Shown one piece after another: positions 17,909 to 27,447 of a DNA stretch of 64,000 nucleotides (within the stretch, counting starts at the first letter, position 1; each line of letters begins with the position of its first letter). Under the pieces are notes generated by a model. It ran no database searches. It was given only the letters and a program-made list of their open reading frames with translations, and was not told the origin of the DNA. A program made the translations under genes and the position numbers. Source of the stretch: an uncultured Sphingomonas sp. (GTDB taxonomy: Bacteria; Pseudomonadota; Alphaproteobacteria; Sphingomonadales; Sphingomonadaceae). The stretch covers positions 176,133 through 240,132 of the forward strand of contig NZ_CAKTFO010000003.1 of the NCBI RefSeq assembly GCF_934560975.1. Reading direction: 5' to 3'.

Positions 17909-18781
17909 CTAACCGCGTCCGCGTTGCGATCGGGTCGGGCGCACCAGCCGATCGATGAAGTTGCGGATCTCGACCGATCGCAGCTCCGCATCCGTGACCT
18001 GATCGTCCAGTCCCAGGCGCCATTTCAAGTCGCGGCGCCCGGGCGCGTCGTGCAACGCTTCCACCAGGGCGGCCTGCCCTTCGACCGCATCCGCATCCTC
18101 CGCCAGCTTATGCTCGACCAGATCGTCGGATTGCCGCCGCAGCGCCGCCGCCACCTCATACAGGCTGATCTCGGGATGGTATTGGACGCCCCAGAAGATG
18201 CCCGCTCCATATCGTATCTCCGCCGCCTGCACCTCCGTCAGGCGGTTGGACGCGAGCAGGGTCGCACCGGGCGGCAATGCCTCTACCTCGTCGGTGTGGA
18301 TGGCCGGGGCATCGAAGGCGAGCGGCCGCCCGGCCAGCAGCGGATGCCGCCGACCCGCCTCCGTCGGAAAGATGCGGCGTGCGAAGCCGGCTTCGCGCCG
18401 GTCCTGCATCGACCGCACGCTGCCCCCGGCGGCTACCGTCGCCACCTGCAAGCCCGCGCAGGAGCCGAAGGCGGGGGTGCCGGACTCGAACACGGCCCGC
18501 ATCATCTCCACGACCCGGCGGCATTCCGGTTTGTCCTCATACAGGTGAAGCGGCGAGCCGGTCAGGAAGACGCCGTCATACCCGGCCAGCTCCGCCGATG
18601 GAGGATGTTCGCGCGCATGGTCCGTCGGCGTGATCCGAACGCATTCCGCGCCCGGCGCTACATGGGCGAGCAGCGCTTCATATGTTTCGCCCGAACTCCG
18701 GCCGACGCTGTGGCGGCGTTTGTCCCGGGCGGCGGGGGGTTCGCATTCCGCGATCAGGAATTGGAGGGGTCTGGTAAGCAC
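17909..18781 (-). CDS. class I glutamine amidotransferase-like protein
   Basis: Roughly 290 residues. A class I GATase fold is evident: GVFLTGSPLHLYED near the oxyanion strand, the nucleophile elbow GSCAGLQVA, and the late YHPEISLYE that supplies His and Glu of the triad. It resembles stand-alone GMP-synthase-like amidotransferases, which often have uncertain partners. The start is doubtful: no ribosome binding site is clear, and I chose a GTG just before the conserved FLIAECEPP; an ATG at 18868 is also in frame, but its added residues look non-coding. It follows ppa by about 100 bases on the same strand. Confidence 0.8.
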   Translation of the reverse strand: MLTRPLQFLIAECEPPAARDKRRHSVGRSSGETYEALLAHVAPGAECVRITPTDHAREHPPSAELAGYDGVFLTGSPLHLYEDKPECRRVVEMMRAVFESGTPAFGSCAGLQVATVAAGGSVRSMQDRREAGFARRIFPTEAGRRHPLLAGRPLAFDAPAIHTDEVEALPPGATLLASNRLTEVQAAEIRYGAGIFWGVQYHPEISLYEVAAALRRQSDDLVEHKLAEDADAVEGQAALVEALHDAPGRRDLKWRLGLDDQVTDAELRSVEIRNFIDRLVRPTRSQRGRG

Positions 18782-18887
18782 GCACACTCTGACACAAGCA
18801 ACGGAGAGGGGCAGGGCGACGCCGTGTTGCCGAGGCATCGTCCGGGCAATGGGATGCGCCGTGCGCATGGACCCGCCGTGGTGAAAC

Positions 18888-19418
18888 CTAGTCGGGCGGC
18901 CTTGTCGCCGCCGCGATCAGTTCGCAGGCCCGTTGCGGCCCTCCCGTTCCCAGAACGCGGAAGCGCCGGCCCTTGAGCGCGTTGTAGTTGACGAAGAAGC
19001 GCCCGAGATGGTCGACGAAGCTGGACCCGAGATCGGCAATATCGTCGGCATCGCGATAATTGATCGACAGCGCGGTGCGGGCGATCAGCCGGTCGTTGCG
19101 GACGGTGCGACCCTCCTCGCTCTGCTCCGCCTCGATCACGCCGAGCAGCTTGACCTGCACCACGCAGCCGGGCGCGCTCGGCTCGTCGCCGATCACAAGG
19201 ATGTCGAGCGGGTCGCCATCCTCCGCCAGGGTGCGCGGCACGAACCCGAAATCGAGCGGGAAGCTCATGCCGGCGGGCAGCAGCCCGGACAGCTCCAGCG
19301 CCCGCAACTCCGGCTCGTAAGTATATTTGGAACGGCTGCCCATCGGCGTTTCGACCACCACGCGGCAGATGCCGTCGTCCACGTTCAGGCGCGGGTCGAT
19401 GCTGGTCAGGTCTGTCAT
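18888..19418 (-). CDS. ppa: inorganic pyrophosphatase
   Basis: Family I soluble pyrophosphatase, about 176 residues, hydrolysing PPi to drive biosynthesis. Recognisable parts are the KYTYEPE substrate stretch, YGFVP-like DFGFVPRTLAEDGDPLDILVI with the metal-binding Asp cluster, and a late FFVNYNALKGRRF with its catalytic lysine. The ATG at 19418 overlaps the sirB1 stop by four bases (ATGA), so translation is likely coupled. The PPase carries YTYEPE rather than the more common YEYD-type text, a mild divergence. Confidence 0.93.
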   Translation of the reverse strand: MTDLTSIDPRLNVDDGICRVVVETPMGSRSKYTYEPELRALELSGLLPAGMSFPLDFGFVPRTLAEDGDPLDILVIGDEPSAPGCVVQVKLLGVIEAEQSEEGRTVRNDRLIARTALSINYRDADDIADLGSSFVDHLGRFFVNYNALKGRRFRVLGTGGPQRACELIAAATRPPD

Positions 19419-20227
19419 GAACTCGCACTGGAAATGGCGTCGAGCGCGCCGAAGATATGGCCGCGCATGCCGGGATCGCGGGTCACCTCCAGCATCGCGC
19501 TGAGACTCGCCCGCGCCGCCGCCGGATCGTCGCGCTGCAATTCCAGACGTGCCTTCTCCCACCAGGGATGGCTGAAGGAAGGCGCGATCAGGGTCATGCG
19601 ACGATACAGCGTCAGGGCTCGGTTGGTATTGCCGCCGAACTCCGCCCGCGTGGCCTGGTTCATCAGCAGGCGGACCAGCACCGCCCGGCTCGGCATCGCC
19701 GCGACATGCTCGGCCGTGGGCACGGTGCCGGGCCCGACGATGCGGCCCAGCAAGGCGGCCAGATCGCCCGCGTCCACGGGCCTGCCCCGCTCGAACGGGT
19801 CGATCAACACGAATTCGGCCGGTCCGTTGATCCGCACCAGTACATGGCCGGGCGTATTCAGCACGTCCGCGCTCCAACTCAGGCGCCGCGCCGCCGCCAC
19901 GTAGAGGATTGCCAGGCTGACCGGCAGCCCGCGCCGCCGGTCAATCACCCGGATCAGGTCGGCATTGTCGGGATCGTCATAGGTCGACCGGTCGCCCGTG
20001 AAGCCGAACTCGCCGCCGACCACGTCCGCCAGCACGTCGGCCTGCTCGGACGCCGCGCCGGCCTGTCCGCCCTGGCGGACCAGCTGCTCGGTCAGCCGGG
20101 TGAGGAGGTCGGCATATTGGTCGAGTGCGACGCCCGGATGATCCAGCGCCGCAATCTCCAGGGCGGCGGTGTCGAGCATGATAGCCTCATCCTCCAGCAG
20201 CCCCAGGTACGCGATATCCTCGTCCAT
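19415..20227 (-). CDS. SirB1 family protein (transglutaminase-like plus TPR)
   Basis: Product of 270 residues: an N-terminal transglutaminase-like region containing GFTGDRSTYDDPDNADLIRVIDRRRGLPVSLAILYVAAARR, then a C-terminal TPR-like helical region (ALTLYRRMTLIAPSFSHPWWEKARLELQ). This is the SirB1/UPF0162 layout; proteins of this family are widespread but lack a defined activity. It heads the sirB1-ppa run with a 4-base overlap to ppa, suggesting a shared transcript. Confidence 0.88.
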   Translation of the reverse strand: MDEDIAYLGLLEDEAIMLDTAALEIAALDHPGVALDQYADLLTRLTEQLVRQGGQAGAASEQADVLADVVGGEFGFTGDRSTYDDPDNADLIRVIDRRRGLPVSLAILYVAAARRLSWSADVLNTPGHVLVRINGPAEFVLIDPFERGRPVDAGDLAALLGRIVGPGTVPTAEHVAAMPSRAVLVRLLMNQATRAEFGGNTNRALTLYRRMTLIAPSFSHPWWEKARLELQRDDPAAARASLSAMLEVTRDPGMRGHIFGALDAISSASS

Positions 20228-20393
20228 GATCCGAAAGACGTATCGCGTGCGGCGGAGTTCCGGAAAAAGGATGAAAGCCAGCCTAACATGGCTGCAATCT
20301 TTTTGTGCGTGATCAATTAATTAGGAGGGGTCACAGGGGCTCTTTACCGCTTGCCGCGGGCGCGTGGGCGGGCAACCAATCCAGGGAAATAAC

Positions 20394-22856
20394 ATGAACA
20401 AGACCCTTCGCCGGCCGGCTTCGCTCGCAATCGCAGCCGGTGCGGCATTCGCGGCGATGCCGGCTCTCGCCCAGGATGCCACGCCGGCCGAGAAGACCGG
20501 AGGATCGGTCACGGCGGCTACGGATGCGGCCCCCACTGCCGACACGCCCGAGGAGATCGTGATCGTCGGCTCGCGCGGCGAAGGGCGCACCCGCTTGCAG
20601 AGCGCGACCCCGGTGGATGTCATTTCCGGCAACGTGCTGCGTCAGCAGGGCACGACCGAACTGGCGCAGGCCTTGTCGGTGCAGGTCCCCTCGCTCGACT
20701 TTCCGCGTTCGGCCGCCGTCGATGCAACCGATGCGATCCGCCCCGCCGCATTGCGCGGGCTCAGCCCCGACCAGACCCTGGTGCTGATCAACGGCATACG
20801 CGGGCATAGCTCGGCCCTGCTCAACACCAACGGCTCGGTCGGACGCGGGTCGGCCGCCTTCGATCTCAACACCATCCCGCCCGTGGCGCTTGGCAGCGTC
20901 GAGGTGCTGCGCGACGGCGCGTCGGCGCAATATGGATCGGATGCGATTGCGGGGGTCATCAACCTGCGCCTGCGCGAAGCGGATCATGGCGGCGGCGCCA
21001 CCGTCACCTATGGCCAGTATATCACGGAGGTGAATGCAGCCCGGACGAGCTATGATCGTCATGACGGCGGCACCGTCAATGCATCGGCCTGGCAAGGCTT
21101 CAAGCTGGGCGAGGACGGCTTCCTCACCGTGTCGGGCGAATATCTCGACCGCAACCGCACCAGCCGCGGCGATCTCGACCGGCGGGTGACGCCCAACCGG
21201 GTCACATCGCGCTTCGGCGATCCATCGGTGGAGCAATATAGCGGTTTCGCCAATTTCAGCCTGCCGCTGAACGATGTCTGGTCGCTCTACGGCTATGGCG
21301 GCTATCAGCATCGCGACAGCACGGGCAGCGCCTTTTTCCGCTTGCCCACCAACGCCAACAATGTGGCCGCGATCTATCCCGACGGCTTCGTGCCGCGCAT
21401 CAACGTCAAGTCGAACGACATCAATTCGGCTTTGGGGCTGAAGGGCGAGGTCGCGGACTGGAACGTCGATCTCAACGTCGCCTATGGCCGCAACGGCCTG
21501 CGCTTCGCCACGCTGAACTCGATCAACTCGACCTTCGGCGCGGCGTCTCCGACCGACTTCTATGACGGACGGGTCAATTACGAGCAGCTCACGGCCGGCA
21601 TCGACGTCAGCAAGAGGTTCGATTTCGCCGGCGGCGGTCTGACGGTCGCCTGGGGCGTGGAAGGGCGCCGCGAAGGGTTCGAGATCAAGCCGGGCCAAGT
21701 GGAATCCTATGCGCGCGGTCCGTTGGGCGGCAATGGCGCGCTCGGTTCGGGCGCACAGGGTTTCCAGGGCTTCTCCACCGCCAACGCGCTCGACCGGCAC
21801 CGCCGCAACATCGGCGGCTATGTCGACCTGGAGGCGAAGTTCGACCGGCTGACCCTGGGACTGGCGGGCCGGGCGGAGGATTATTCCGACTTTGGCAGCC
21901 CCGCGACCGGCAAATTGTCCGGCCGCTACGATTTCACCGACAACTTCGCCCTGCGCGGCACGGTGTCCAACGGCTTCCGTGCGCCATCGCTCCAGCAATC
22001 CTATTACACCCTGACCCAGCCGCAGGTCACCAATGTCGGCGGGGTGGCGACCATCGTCGATACCGGCCTCTACCCCTCCACCAGCCCCGTCGCGACCGCG
22101 CTGGGCGGCAGGGCGCTGAAGGCGGAGAAGTCGTTCAACCTGTCGGGCGGCAGCGTGGTGCGGTTCGGGCGGTTCGACCTGTCGGTGGACGCCTATCGCA
22201 TCCGCATTCGTGACCAGATCGGGCTGTCGGACAATCTCGGTACCGGCGTGAATGCGACGCCGGAGATCGCGCAACTGCTCGCCCCCTACAATGTCAGCGC
22301 CGCGCGCTTCTTCGTGAACGGGCTGCGCTCGACCACCAAGGGGATCGACGTGGTCGGCCATTACCGCCTGCCCACGGACCGGGTCGGCCTGTTCGACCTC
22401 ACGGCGTCGGCCAATTTCAACAAGGTCGACATCACCCGCGTGCCCACCGGCACCGGCATCGTGACCGTGCCGGCCTTGTTCGGGCCGCAGCGTGTCGCCG
22501 CGTATGAGCATGGCACGCCCCGGGTGAAGGTGGTGGGCCAGGCCGACTGGTCGCTCGACCGGTTTGGAGCGACGTTGCGCGCGACCTATTACGGCAACGT
22601 CACCCAGCCTGCGACGACCGTGGCGGACTATGCCGATACGGGCCGCCACGTCATCGTGGATGCGGAAGCGCGGGTGAAGCTGGCCGAGCGGCTGAACGTC
22701 GCTCTTGGCGTCAACAATCTGTTCGACGTCTATCCCGACCGGGTGCTGGATACCAACGCCGCCAACTACAACAATGGCGGAACGGCCTTTCCCTATTATT
22801 CGCCGTTCGGGTTCAACGGGCGCTATCTCTACGCACGCGTCGGGGTGAACTGGTAA
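20394..22856 (+). CDS. TonB-dependent outer-membrane receptor
   Basis: Receptor of about 820 residues. A signal peptide (MNKTLRRPASLAIAAGAAFAAMPALAQ) precedes a plug domain with TPVDVISGNVLRQQGTTELAQAL, and RDGASAQYGSDAIAGVINLRLRE at its end. The 22-strand barrel ends in RYLYARVGVNW, with the aromatic terminus expected for BAM insertion. The TonB box is probably EEIVIVGSR near residue 50. AGGGA precedes the ATG at 20394. The substrate cannot be read from the sequence; nothing nearby makes a siderophore. It diverges from the sirB1 operon. Confidence 0.93.
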   Translation: MNKTLRRPASLAIAAGAAFAAMPALAQDATPAEKTGGSVTAATDAAPTADTPEEIVIVGSRGEGRTRLQSATPVDVISGNVLRQQGTTELAQALSVQVPSLDFPRSAAVDATDAIRPAALRGLSPDQTLVLINGIRGHSSALLNTNGSVGRGSAAFDLNTIPPVALGSVEVLRDGASAQYGSDAIAGVINLRLREADHGGGATVTYGQYITEVNAARTSYDRHDGGTVNASAWQGFKLGEDGFLTVSGEYLDRNRTSRGDLDRRVTPNRVTSRFGDPSVEQYSGFANFSLPLNDVWSLYGYGGYQHRDSTGSAFFRLPTNANNVAAIYPDGFVPRINVKSNDINSALGLKGEVADWNVDLNVAYGRNGLRFATLNSINSTFGAASPTDFYDGRVNYEQLTAGIDVSKRFDFAGGGLTVAWGVEGRREGFEIKPGQVESYARGPLGGNGALGSGAQGFQGFSTANALDRHRRNIGGYVDLEAKFDRLTLGLAGRAEDYSDFGSPATGKLSGRYDFTDNFALRGTVSNGFRAPSLQQSYYTLTQPQVTNVGGVATIVDTGLYPSTSPVATALGGRALKAEKSFNLSGGSVVRFGRFDLSVDAYRIRIRDQIGLSDNLGTGVNATPEIAQLLAPYNVSAARFFVNGLRSTTKGIDVVGHYRLPTDRVGLFDLTASANFNKVDITRVPTGTGIVTVPALFGPQRVAAYEHGTPRVKVVGQADWSLDRFGATLRATYYGNVTQPATTVADYADTGRHVIVDAEARVKLAERLNVALGVNNLFDVYPDRVLDTNAANYNNGGTAFPYYSPFGFNGRYLYARVGVNW

Positions 22857-22966
22857 GCAAGCCGCCGCCGGAGATATTCGGACGGGGAAGGGCGGTGCCG
22901 GACGGTGAACGCGCCGCTTTCTGTCTTTGGCCGAGGAAGCGATGGGCTTCGTTCCGCGCGGCCGTG

Positions 22967-23050
22967 AAGCTTCGGATGGTTACGCCAAGCAGGTCTCATT
23001 GACGAAGTGCGAAGCGCGGATAAGGATCGGGCTCCAACCATCCGGAGCTT
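22967..23050 (+). promoter_or_regulatory. RBS-sequestering long-range stem in the YceI leader
   Basis: AAGCTTCGGATGGTT (22967-22981) pairs in RNA with AACCATCCGGAGCTT (23036-23050): 15 consecutive pairs, one of them U-G, closing a loop of 54 bases. The right arm contains GGAG, the only good Shine-Dalgarno for the YceI start at 23055. If transcribed from upstream, the leader would hide the ribosome binding site until melted or bound by a factor. Confidence 0.6.
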
Positions 23051-23054
23051 TGCC

Positions 23055-23660
23055 ATGCGTCATGCCCTGCTTGCCCTTGCCCTTATCGCCGCGCCGGCGA
23101 TCGCCCAGCCCGCGGGCAAGCCCGGCGCACCTGACGTGTCGCGCGTGCAGGCCGGCACCTACACGGTCGACCCCAACCACACGCAGGTGCTGTGGTCGGT
23201 CGACCATATGGGCTTTTCGGTGCTGCAGGGGGCCTTTGGTTCGCCCACCGGCACGCTGACGCTGGATCCGAAGAACCCGGCCGCCGCGAAATTGTCGCTG
23301 ACCTTTCCGATGACTGCGATCACCACCACCAGCGCGATGTTCAAGGAGCATCTCTCCTCCGCCAACTGGTTCGACGTGGCCAAATATCCGGAGGCGACCT
23401 TTGTCTCGACCAAGGTGGCGGCGAGCGGCAGGGGTGCCCAGGTCACCGGCAACCTGACCATCAAGGGCGTAACCAGGCCAGTGACGTTGCAGGCCAAATT
23501 CTATGGCGCGGGCACCAATCCGATGAGCAAGGCGACGACGGTCGGCTTCTCCGCCACCGGCACGGTCAGGCGCAGCGACTTCGGCCTGGGCGCCGCCGTT
23601 CCCGTGGTCGACGATCAGGTGCAGCTGACCATCAACGGGGCCTTTGAAAAGCAAAGCTGA
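23055..23660 (+). CDS. YceI family periplasmic protein
   Basis: Product of about 201 residues with a signal peptide (MRHALLALALIAAPAIA), exported to the periplasm. The mature part is one YceI lipocalin-like beta barrel: AGTYTVDPNHTQVLWSVDHMG, the KEHLSSANWFDVAKYPEATF stretch, and GNLTIKGVTRPV. Members bind polyisoprenoids or similar lipids and are often stress-induced. The start at 23055 uses GGAG seven bases upstream, which lies in the long stem described separately. It is followed by a strong stem-loop, so it is a single-gene unit. Confidence 0.93.
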   Translation: MRHALLALALIAAPAIAQPAGKPGAPDVSRVQAGTYTVDPNHTQVLWSVDHMGFSVLQGAFGSPTGTLTLDPKNPAAAKLSLTFPMTAITTTSAMFKEHLSSANWFDVAKYPEATFVSTKVAASGRGAQVTGNLTIKGVTRPVTLQAKFYGAGTNPMSKATTVGFSATGTVRRSDFGLGAAVPVVDDQVQLTINGAFEKQS

Positions 23661-23667
23661 ATTGCAC

Positions 23668-23706
23668 CGGCAGCGGGCGCGACTGAAATGATCGCGCCCA
23701 CTGCCG
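23668..23706 (+). terminator. stem-loop after the YceI gene
   Basis: CGGCAGCGGGCGCGA pairs with TCGCGCCCACTGCCG (one mismatch) around nine bases, starting eight bases after the stop codon. The position suits an intrinsic terminator, although the T tract is weak. Confidence 0.6.
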
Positions 23707-23781
23707 AACGTCTCGTGCAAGGATGCTGGCGCGCAGACCGCTTCCGTCGTTTAACGTAACCGTAACGATACCGACCAGCGC

Positions 23782-23799
23782 CTGTCATAGTGCTGCACT
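23782..23799 (+). promoter_or_regulatory. candidate PHO box upstream of the TonB-PLC-phosphatase operon
   Basis: CTGTCAT followed four bases later by CTGCACT resembles the PhoB direct repeat (two 7-base units, four apart). The first unit matches the classic half-site exactly; the second matches at four of seven positions. It lies 57 bases before the start of an operon encoding phosphate-releasing enzymes. Binding is plausible, not shown. Confidence 0.35.
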
Positions 23800-23855
23800 A
23801 GCGAACGCCCCGAAGCACGGCCGCGAAGACGGTCGTTCGTCAGGGAGACAGCAAT

Positions 23856-26366
23856 ATGCGCATCGTTTCGGTGCTGCGGGCCACCGCGGCAGCCATGGCC
23901 ATTGTCGTGGGCCATCAGCAAGCCTCCGCCCAGGCGGCGGAACCCGCCGCGACATCCGACGCCGCCGCGCGCGAGGGCCAGGGCGAGGAGGTGCTGGTGA
24001 CTGCGCGTCTCGGCACGACCACGCAGCGCAAGGTCGAGGCGAGCTATTCCATCACCACCCTGAACGATCAGGAATTGCGCCAGCGCGCGATCGGCAACCT
24101 GGCCGAAGCGATGCAGCAGATCCCGGGCGTGTGGGCGGACTCCTCCGCCGGCGTGACCGCCAACAATATCCGCGTGCGCGGCATTCCGCGCGGCGGCTAT
24201 GAATCGCTCGCCGTGTATGAGGACGGGCTGCCGATCCAGCACGATCCGGGGATCAACTGGATCAATGTCGATCAATTCCTGCGCATCGACGAAAGCTATG
24301 CCAGCATCGAAGCGGTGCGCGGCGGGCCGTCGTCCATCTTCGCCGCCAACGCGCCGGGCGGCCTGATCAATTTCATCCCGCGCAAGGGCACGCCCGAACT
24401 GTCGGGCATCGTCAAGCTGACCACCGCCGATTATGGCCAGATCCGCGGCGACGTCTGGTTCGGCGGCCCCCTGGGCGACGGCTGGCGCTTCTCGGCGGGC
24501 GGCTTCTACAACAAGGATAAGGGTGTCCGCGATCCGGGGCCGACCGCCAACAATGGCGGGCAGGGCCGCGTCCTGATCTCCAAGGATTTCGCGCGCGGCA
24601 GCCTGTCCTTCGGCATCAAGTACATGGAAGACAACAACTTCTTCTTCGATGCGACGCCCCTGGTCCGCAGCGGCAACAAACTTCGCCCGCTGGAGCCGTT
24701 CAACGGTCATGACGACACGCTGACCGGGCGTGAGGACGGGCTGGTCCGGATCAAGACGCCGCGCGGGCAGCGCCGCGCCGACTTCAACCTCTTCAACCAG
24801 TCGAGCGACCTGCAACTGACCGCCAAGGGCAATATCGAGTTTGACGACGGCACGACGCTGAGCGGCGGCCTGCGCTATCGCGACAGCAACACCGACCGCA
24901 ACGCCCGCGGCCTTAACAATCTCTCGACCCAGGCAGCTTATCTTTCGGGCGTTCGCACCAATGCGCTGCGGGCCTTTGCGGGGCAGGGCGCCACCGACGT
25001 CCGGCTGGTCTACGCGACCGATGGCAGCGCCTATCCGGCCGATGCGAACGGCAACGGCCTGGTCGGCGTCAACACCTTCCAGTCGATCCAGAACCCGATT
25101 TCGGAGACGATCGGGTTGGTCGAACTGGGTCATGTGTTCGACACGGGCATCGGCCGGCACGACGTGAAGCTGGGCGTATATGGCACCTCCGCCGACTGGG
25201 CGCATGACCGCAATGACGGCGTCGGCATCACGGAGGTGGCGCCAAATGCCCGCCTGCTCGACGTGGTGGCGGTCAATGCGGCGGGGCGCGTGGTCGGCCG
25301 GGTTACCGACAACGGCATCGCCCGCTATGAATCGCGCTTTGCCCATTCATTCGGCGGCTATGAGGACGTGGCGGCCCACATCTCCGACGAATGGCAGGTG
25401 ACGTCGAAGCTGCGCCTGGACGGCGGCTTCCGCTACGAAAAGATCTGGCTGCACGGCTATTCCGAGGGCGTGCGCAGCCCTCCCTACAATCTGGGCGATC
25501 CGACCACGCTGGCGGACGACAATGTCCTGTTCGGATCAGGCGTCTACAACCGCTTCAAGCCGCCGTTCGACGATTATGCCTACACGTTCGGCGCCAATTG
25601 GCAATTCATGCCCGAAGCGGGGATCTTCGCCCGCTACACCAACACCTATCGCCTGCCGATGATCGGCCAGTATCGCGACAACGTGCTGCCCACCGGCATC
25701 CGCAGCCAGTCGATCGAGCAGGCCGAAGGCGGCGTGAAGTTCATGAAGGACTGGGGCAGCCTGTATGCCACTGTCTTCTACAACAGCTTCAAGGACGTGC
25801 AGTTCACCAATACCTATATCGATCCGCAGTCGCTGCTGATCGTGCAGGAGATCAATTACGGCGACGTGCGCACGGTCGGGCTGGAGCTGGAAGCGAATGT
25901 CCGCCCGACCAACTGGTTCGACGTGTCGGCGACGGCCACCTACCAGGATCCCAAGTTCAAGAACTATACCTACAACACGCAGGTGAACGGGGCCTTGGTC
26001 GCGGTGTCGTTCGACGACAATCGCCCGTCCTCCATGCCCAAGGTAATGACCAGCGTGCGCCCGCGCCTGACCCTGTTGCAGGGGCGCCTGCGCGTGCTGG
26101 GCGAATGGCGGTTCGAGGGGACCAAGTATAATGACGACGCCAATCTGGTGAAGCTACCCTCCTTCTCCGTATTCAACGCCAGCGCCGAATTCGACATCAC
26201 GCCGGCGCTGACGGTGCAGGTCAAGGGCAGCAACCTGTCCAACAGCCTGGGCCTGGGCCAGGGCGGCGGGCAGCAGCAGGTGCCGGGTGCCGCTGATGGC
26301 GCGGTGGTCCTGGCGCGGCCGATCTTCGGCCGGGCGGTGCAGGGTTCGGTGCTGTTCCACTTCTGA
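23856..26366 (+). CDS. TonB-dependent receptor of a phosphoester-scavenging operon
   Basis: Receptor of 836 residues: signal peptide to about residue 28, a TonB-box candidate EEVLVTARLG (near 45), a plug with NLAEAMQQIPGVWADSSAGVTANNIRVRG and GPSSIFAANAPGGLINFIPRKGTPE, and a barrel ending FGRAVQGSVLFHF. GGGAG precedes the ATG. It heads an operon with a phospholipase C-like gene ten bases downstream and an acid phosphatase gene overlapping that, so it probably imports an organophosphate or a product of the phospholipase. A weak PHO box lies upstream. Confidence 0.93.
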   Translation: MRIVSVLRATAAAMAIVVGHQQASAQAAEPAATSDAAAREGQGEEVLVTARLGTTTQRKVEASYSITTLNDQELRQRAIGNLAEAMQQIPGVWADSSAGVTANNIRVRGIPRGGYESLAVYEDGLPIQHDPGINWINVDQFLRIDESYASIEAVRGGPSSIFAANAPGGLINFIPRKGTPELSGIVKLTTADYGQIRGDVWFGGPLGDGWRFSAGGFYNKDKGVRDPGPTANNGGQGRVLISKDFARGSLSFGIKYMEDNNFFFDATPLVRSGNKLRPLEPFNGHDDTLTGREDGLVRIKTPRGQRRADFNLFNQSSDLQLTAKGNIEFDDGTTLSGGLRYRDSNTDRNARGLNNLSTQAAYLSGVRTNALRAFAGQGATDVRLVYATDGSAYPADANGNGLVGVNTFQSIQNPISETIGLVELGHVFDTGIGRHDVKLGVYGTSADWAHDRNDGVGITEVAPNARLLDVVAVNAAGRVVGRVTDNGIARYESRFAHSFGGYEDVAAHISDEWQVTSKLRLDGGFRYEKIWLHGYSEGVRSPPYNLGDPTTLADDNVLFGSGVYNRFKPPFDDYAYTFGANWQFMPEAGIFARYTNTYRLPMIGQYRDNVLPTGIRSQSIEQAEGGVKFMKDWGSLYATVFYNSFKDVQFTNTYIDPQSLLIVQEINYGDVRTVGLELEANVRPTNWFDVSATATYQDPKFKNYTYNTQVNGALVAVSFDDNRPSSMPKVMTSVRPRLTLLQGRLRVLGEWRFEGTKYNDDANLVKLPSFSVFNASAEFDITPALTVQVKGSNLSNSLGLGQGGGQQQVPGAADGAVVLARPIFGRAVQGSVLFHF

Positions 26367-26376
26367 GGCCCGCGAC

Positions 26377-27447
26377 ATGATCAAGCGACTGGTTCCGGCC
26401 ACAGCGGCCATCCTCGCCGCAAGCAACGGGGTGGCGCGCGACGCCGCCCCGCCCTTGCGCCTCAACGACATTGCCGTGATCGGCACGCACAACAGCTACA
26501 AGCTGCCGATGCCGGCCGCGACCATGGCGAAGCTGCGCGCCGGGGCACCACAGATGGCGGACGCGCTGGACTATTCGCACCGCCCCTTGGCCGAGCAACT
26601 GGATGCCGGCGCGCGCCAATTGGAGATCGACGTCAATTATGATCCGCAAGGCGGCCATTATGCGGCGGATTCGGACGATCCCCGCCTCAAGCGGCCAGGC
26701 TTCAAGGTGCTGCACATCCCCGGCATCGACAATTCGTCCAGCTGCGTCCTGCTGCTGGATTGCCTCCGCACGATCCGCGCCTGGTCGGATGGGCATCCCG
26801 ATCATGTTCCCATCCTCTTGATGTTCAACGCAAAGGATGAGCAGAATGCCGCGCGTGGGGGCATCGATGCCCTGCGCTATGACCAGGCGGCCTATGACGC
26901 GCTGGATGCGGAGATCCGATCGGTGATGGGGCCGGGCAAGCTGGTCACGCCCGACGATGTGCAGGGTAGGTATCCCACCCTGCGCGACGCGGTGCTGGCG
27001 AACAACTGGCCCACGCTGAAGGCGTCGCGCGGCAGGTTCCTGTTCGCGCTGGACGAGTCGCCGGAGAAAGTCGCGGTATATCGTGGCCGCCGCCGCTCGT
27101 TGGAAAAGCGGGTATTCTTCATCAACACTGACGAAGCCTCGCCCGCTGCCGCCTATCTGACGCTCAACGATCCGATCGTGGATGGCGCGCGCATCCGCCG
27201 CGACGTGGCGGCCGGCTATCTGGTGCGGACCCGCGCGGACGCGAATACGCGGGAGGCCCGGGCCAACGACACGCGCCCGCGCGACGCGGCGCTGGCAAGC
27301 GGGGCGCAGTACGTCTCCACCGACTATCTCTGGCCCGATCCGCGCCTGGAGGGCGGCTATCGCGTGCAACAGCCGGGCGGGATGGTGGCGCGCTGCAATC
27401 CGGTGCGCCGGCCGGCCGGATGCGGCGATCTGGAAAAGCGGCGATGA
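26377..27447 (+). CDS. Ca2+-dependent PI-PLC-like phosphodiesterase
   Basis: About 356 residues with a signal peptide ending near residue 20. The PI-PLC X-like TIM-barrel features are VIGTHNSY (His38), QLEIDVNYD (Glu83, Asp85) and VLHIPG (His113), matching the Ca2+-dependent branch typified by Streptomyces PLC1. It would cleave phosphoinositides or related phosphodiesters outside the cytoplasm. The barrel ends with GAQYVSTDYL and YRVQQPGGMVARCNP. Its stop overlaps the start of the phosphatase gene (ATGA), and the TonB receptor gene ends ten bases upstream, so the three form one operon. The exact substrate is unknown. Confidence 0.87.
   Translation: MIKRLVPATAAILAASNGVARDAAPPLRLNDIAVIGTHNSYKLPMPAATMAKLRAGAPQMADALDYSHRPLAEQLDAGARQLEIDVNYDPQGGHYAADSDDPRLKRPGFKVLHIPGIDNSSSCVLLLDCLRTIRAWSDGHPDHVPILLMFNAKDEQNAARGGIDALRYDQAAYDALDAEIRSVMGPGKLVTPDDVQGRYPTLRDAVLANNWPTLKASRGRFLFALDESPEKVAVYRGRRRSLEKRVFFINTDEASPAAAYLTLNDPIVDGARIRRDVAAGYLVRTRADANTREARANDTRPRDAALASGAQYVSTDYLWPDPRLEGGYRVQQPGGMVARCNPVRRPAGCGDLEKRR

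Noticed and set aside
20331..22649. A 772-codon minus-strand open frame
   Set aside because: It is antisense to the TonB receptor gene at 20.4 kb and has no recognisable sequence.
23745..23772. Tandem TAACG units (TAACGTAACCGTAACG) before the phosphatase operon
   Set aside because: The repeat is short and imperfect; it could be part of a PHO-type or sigma-factor site, but I cannot assign it beyond the nearby CTGTCAT half-site.
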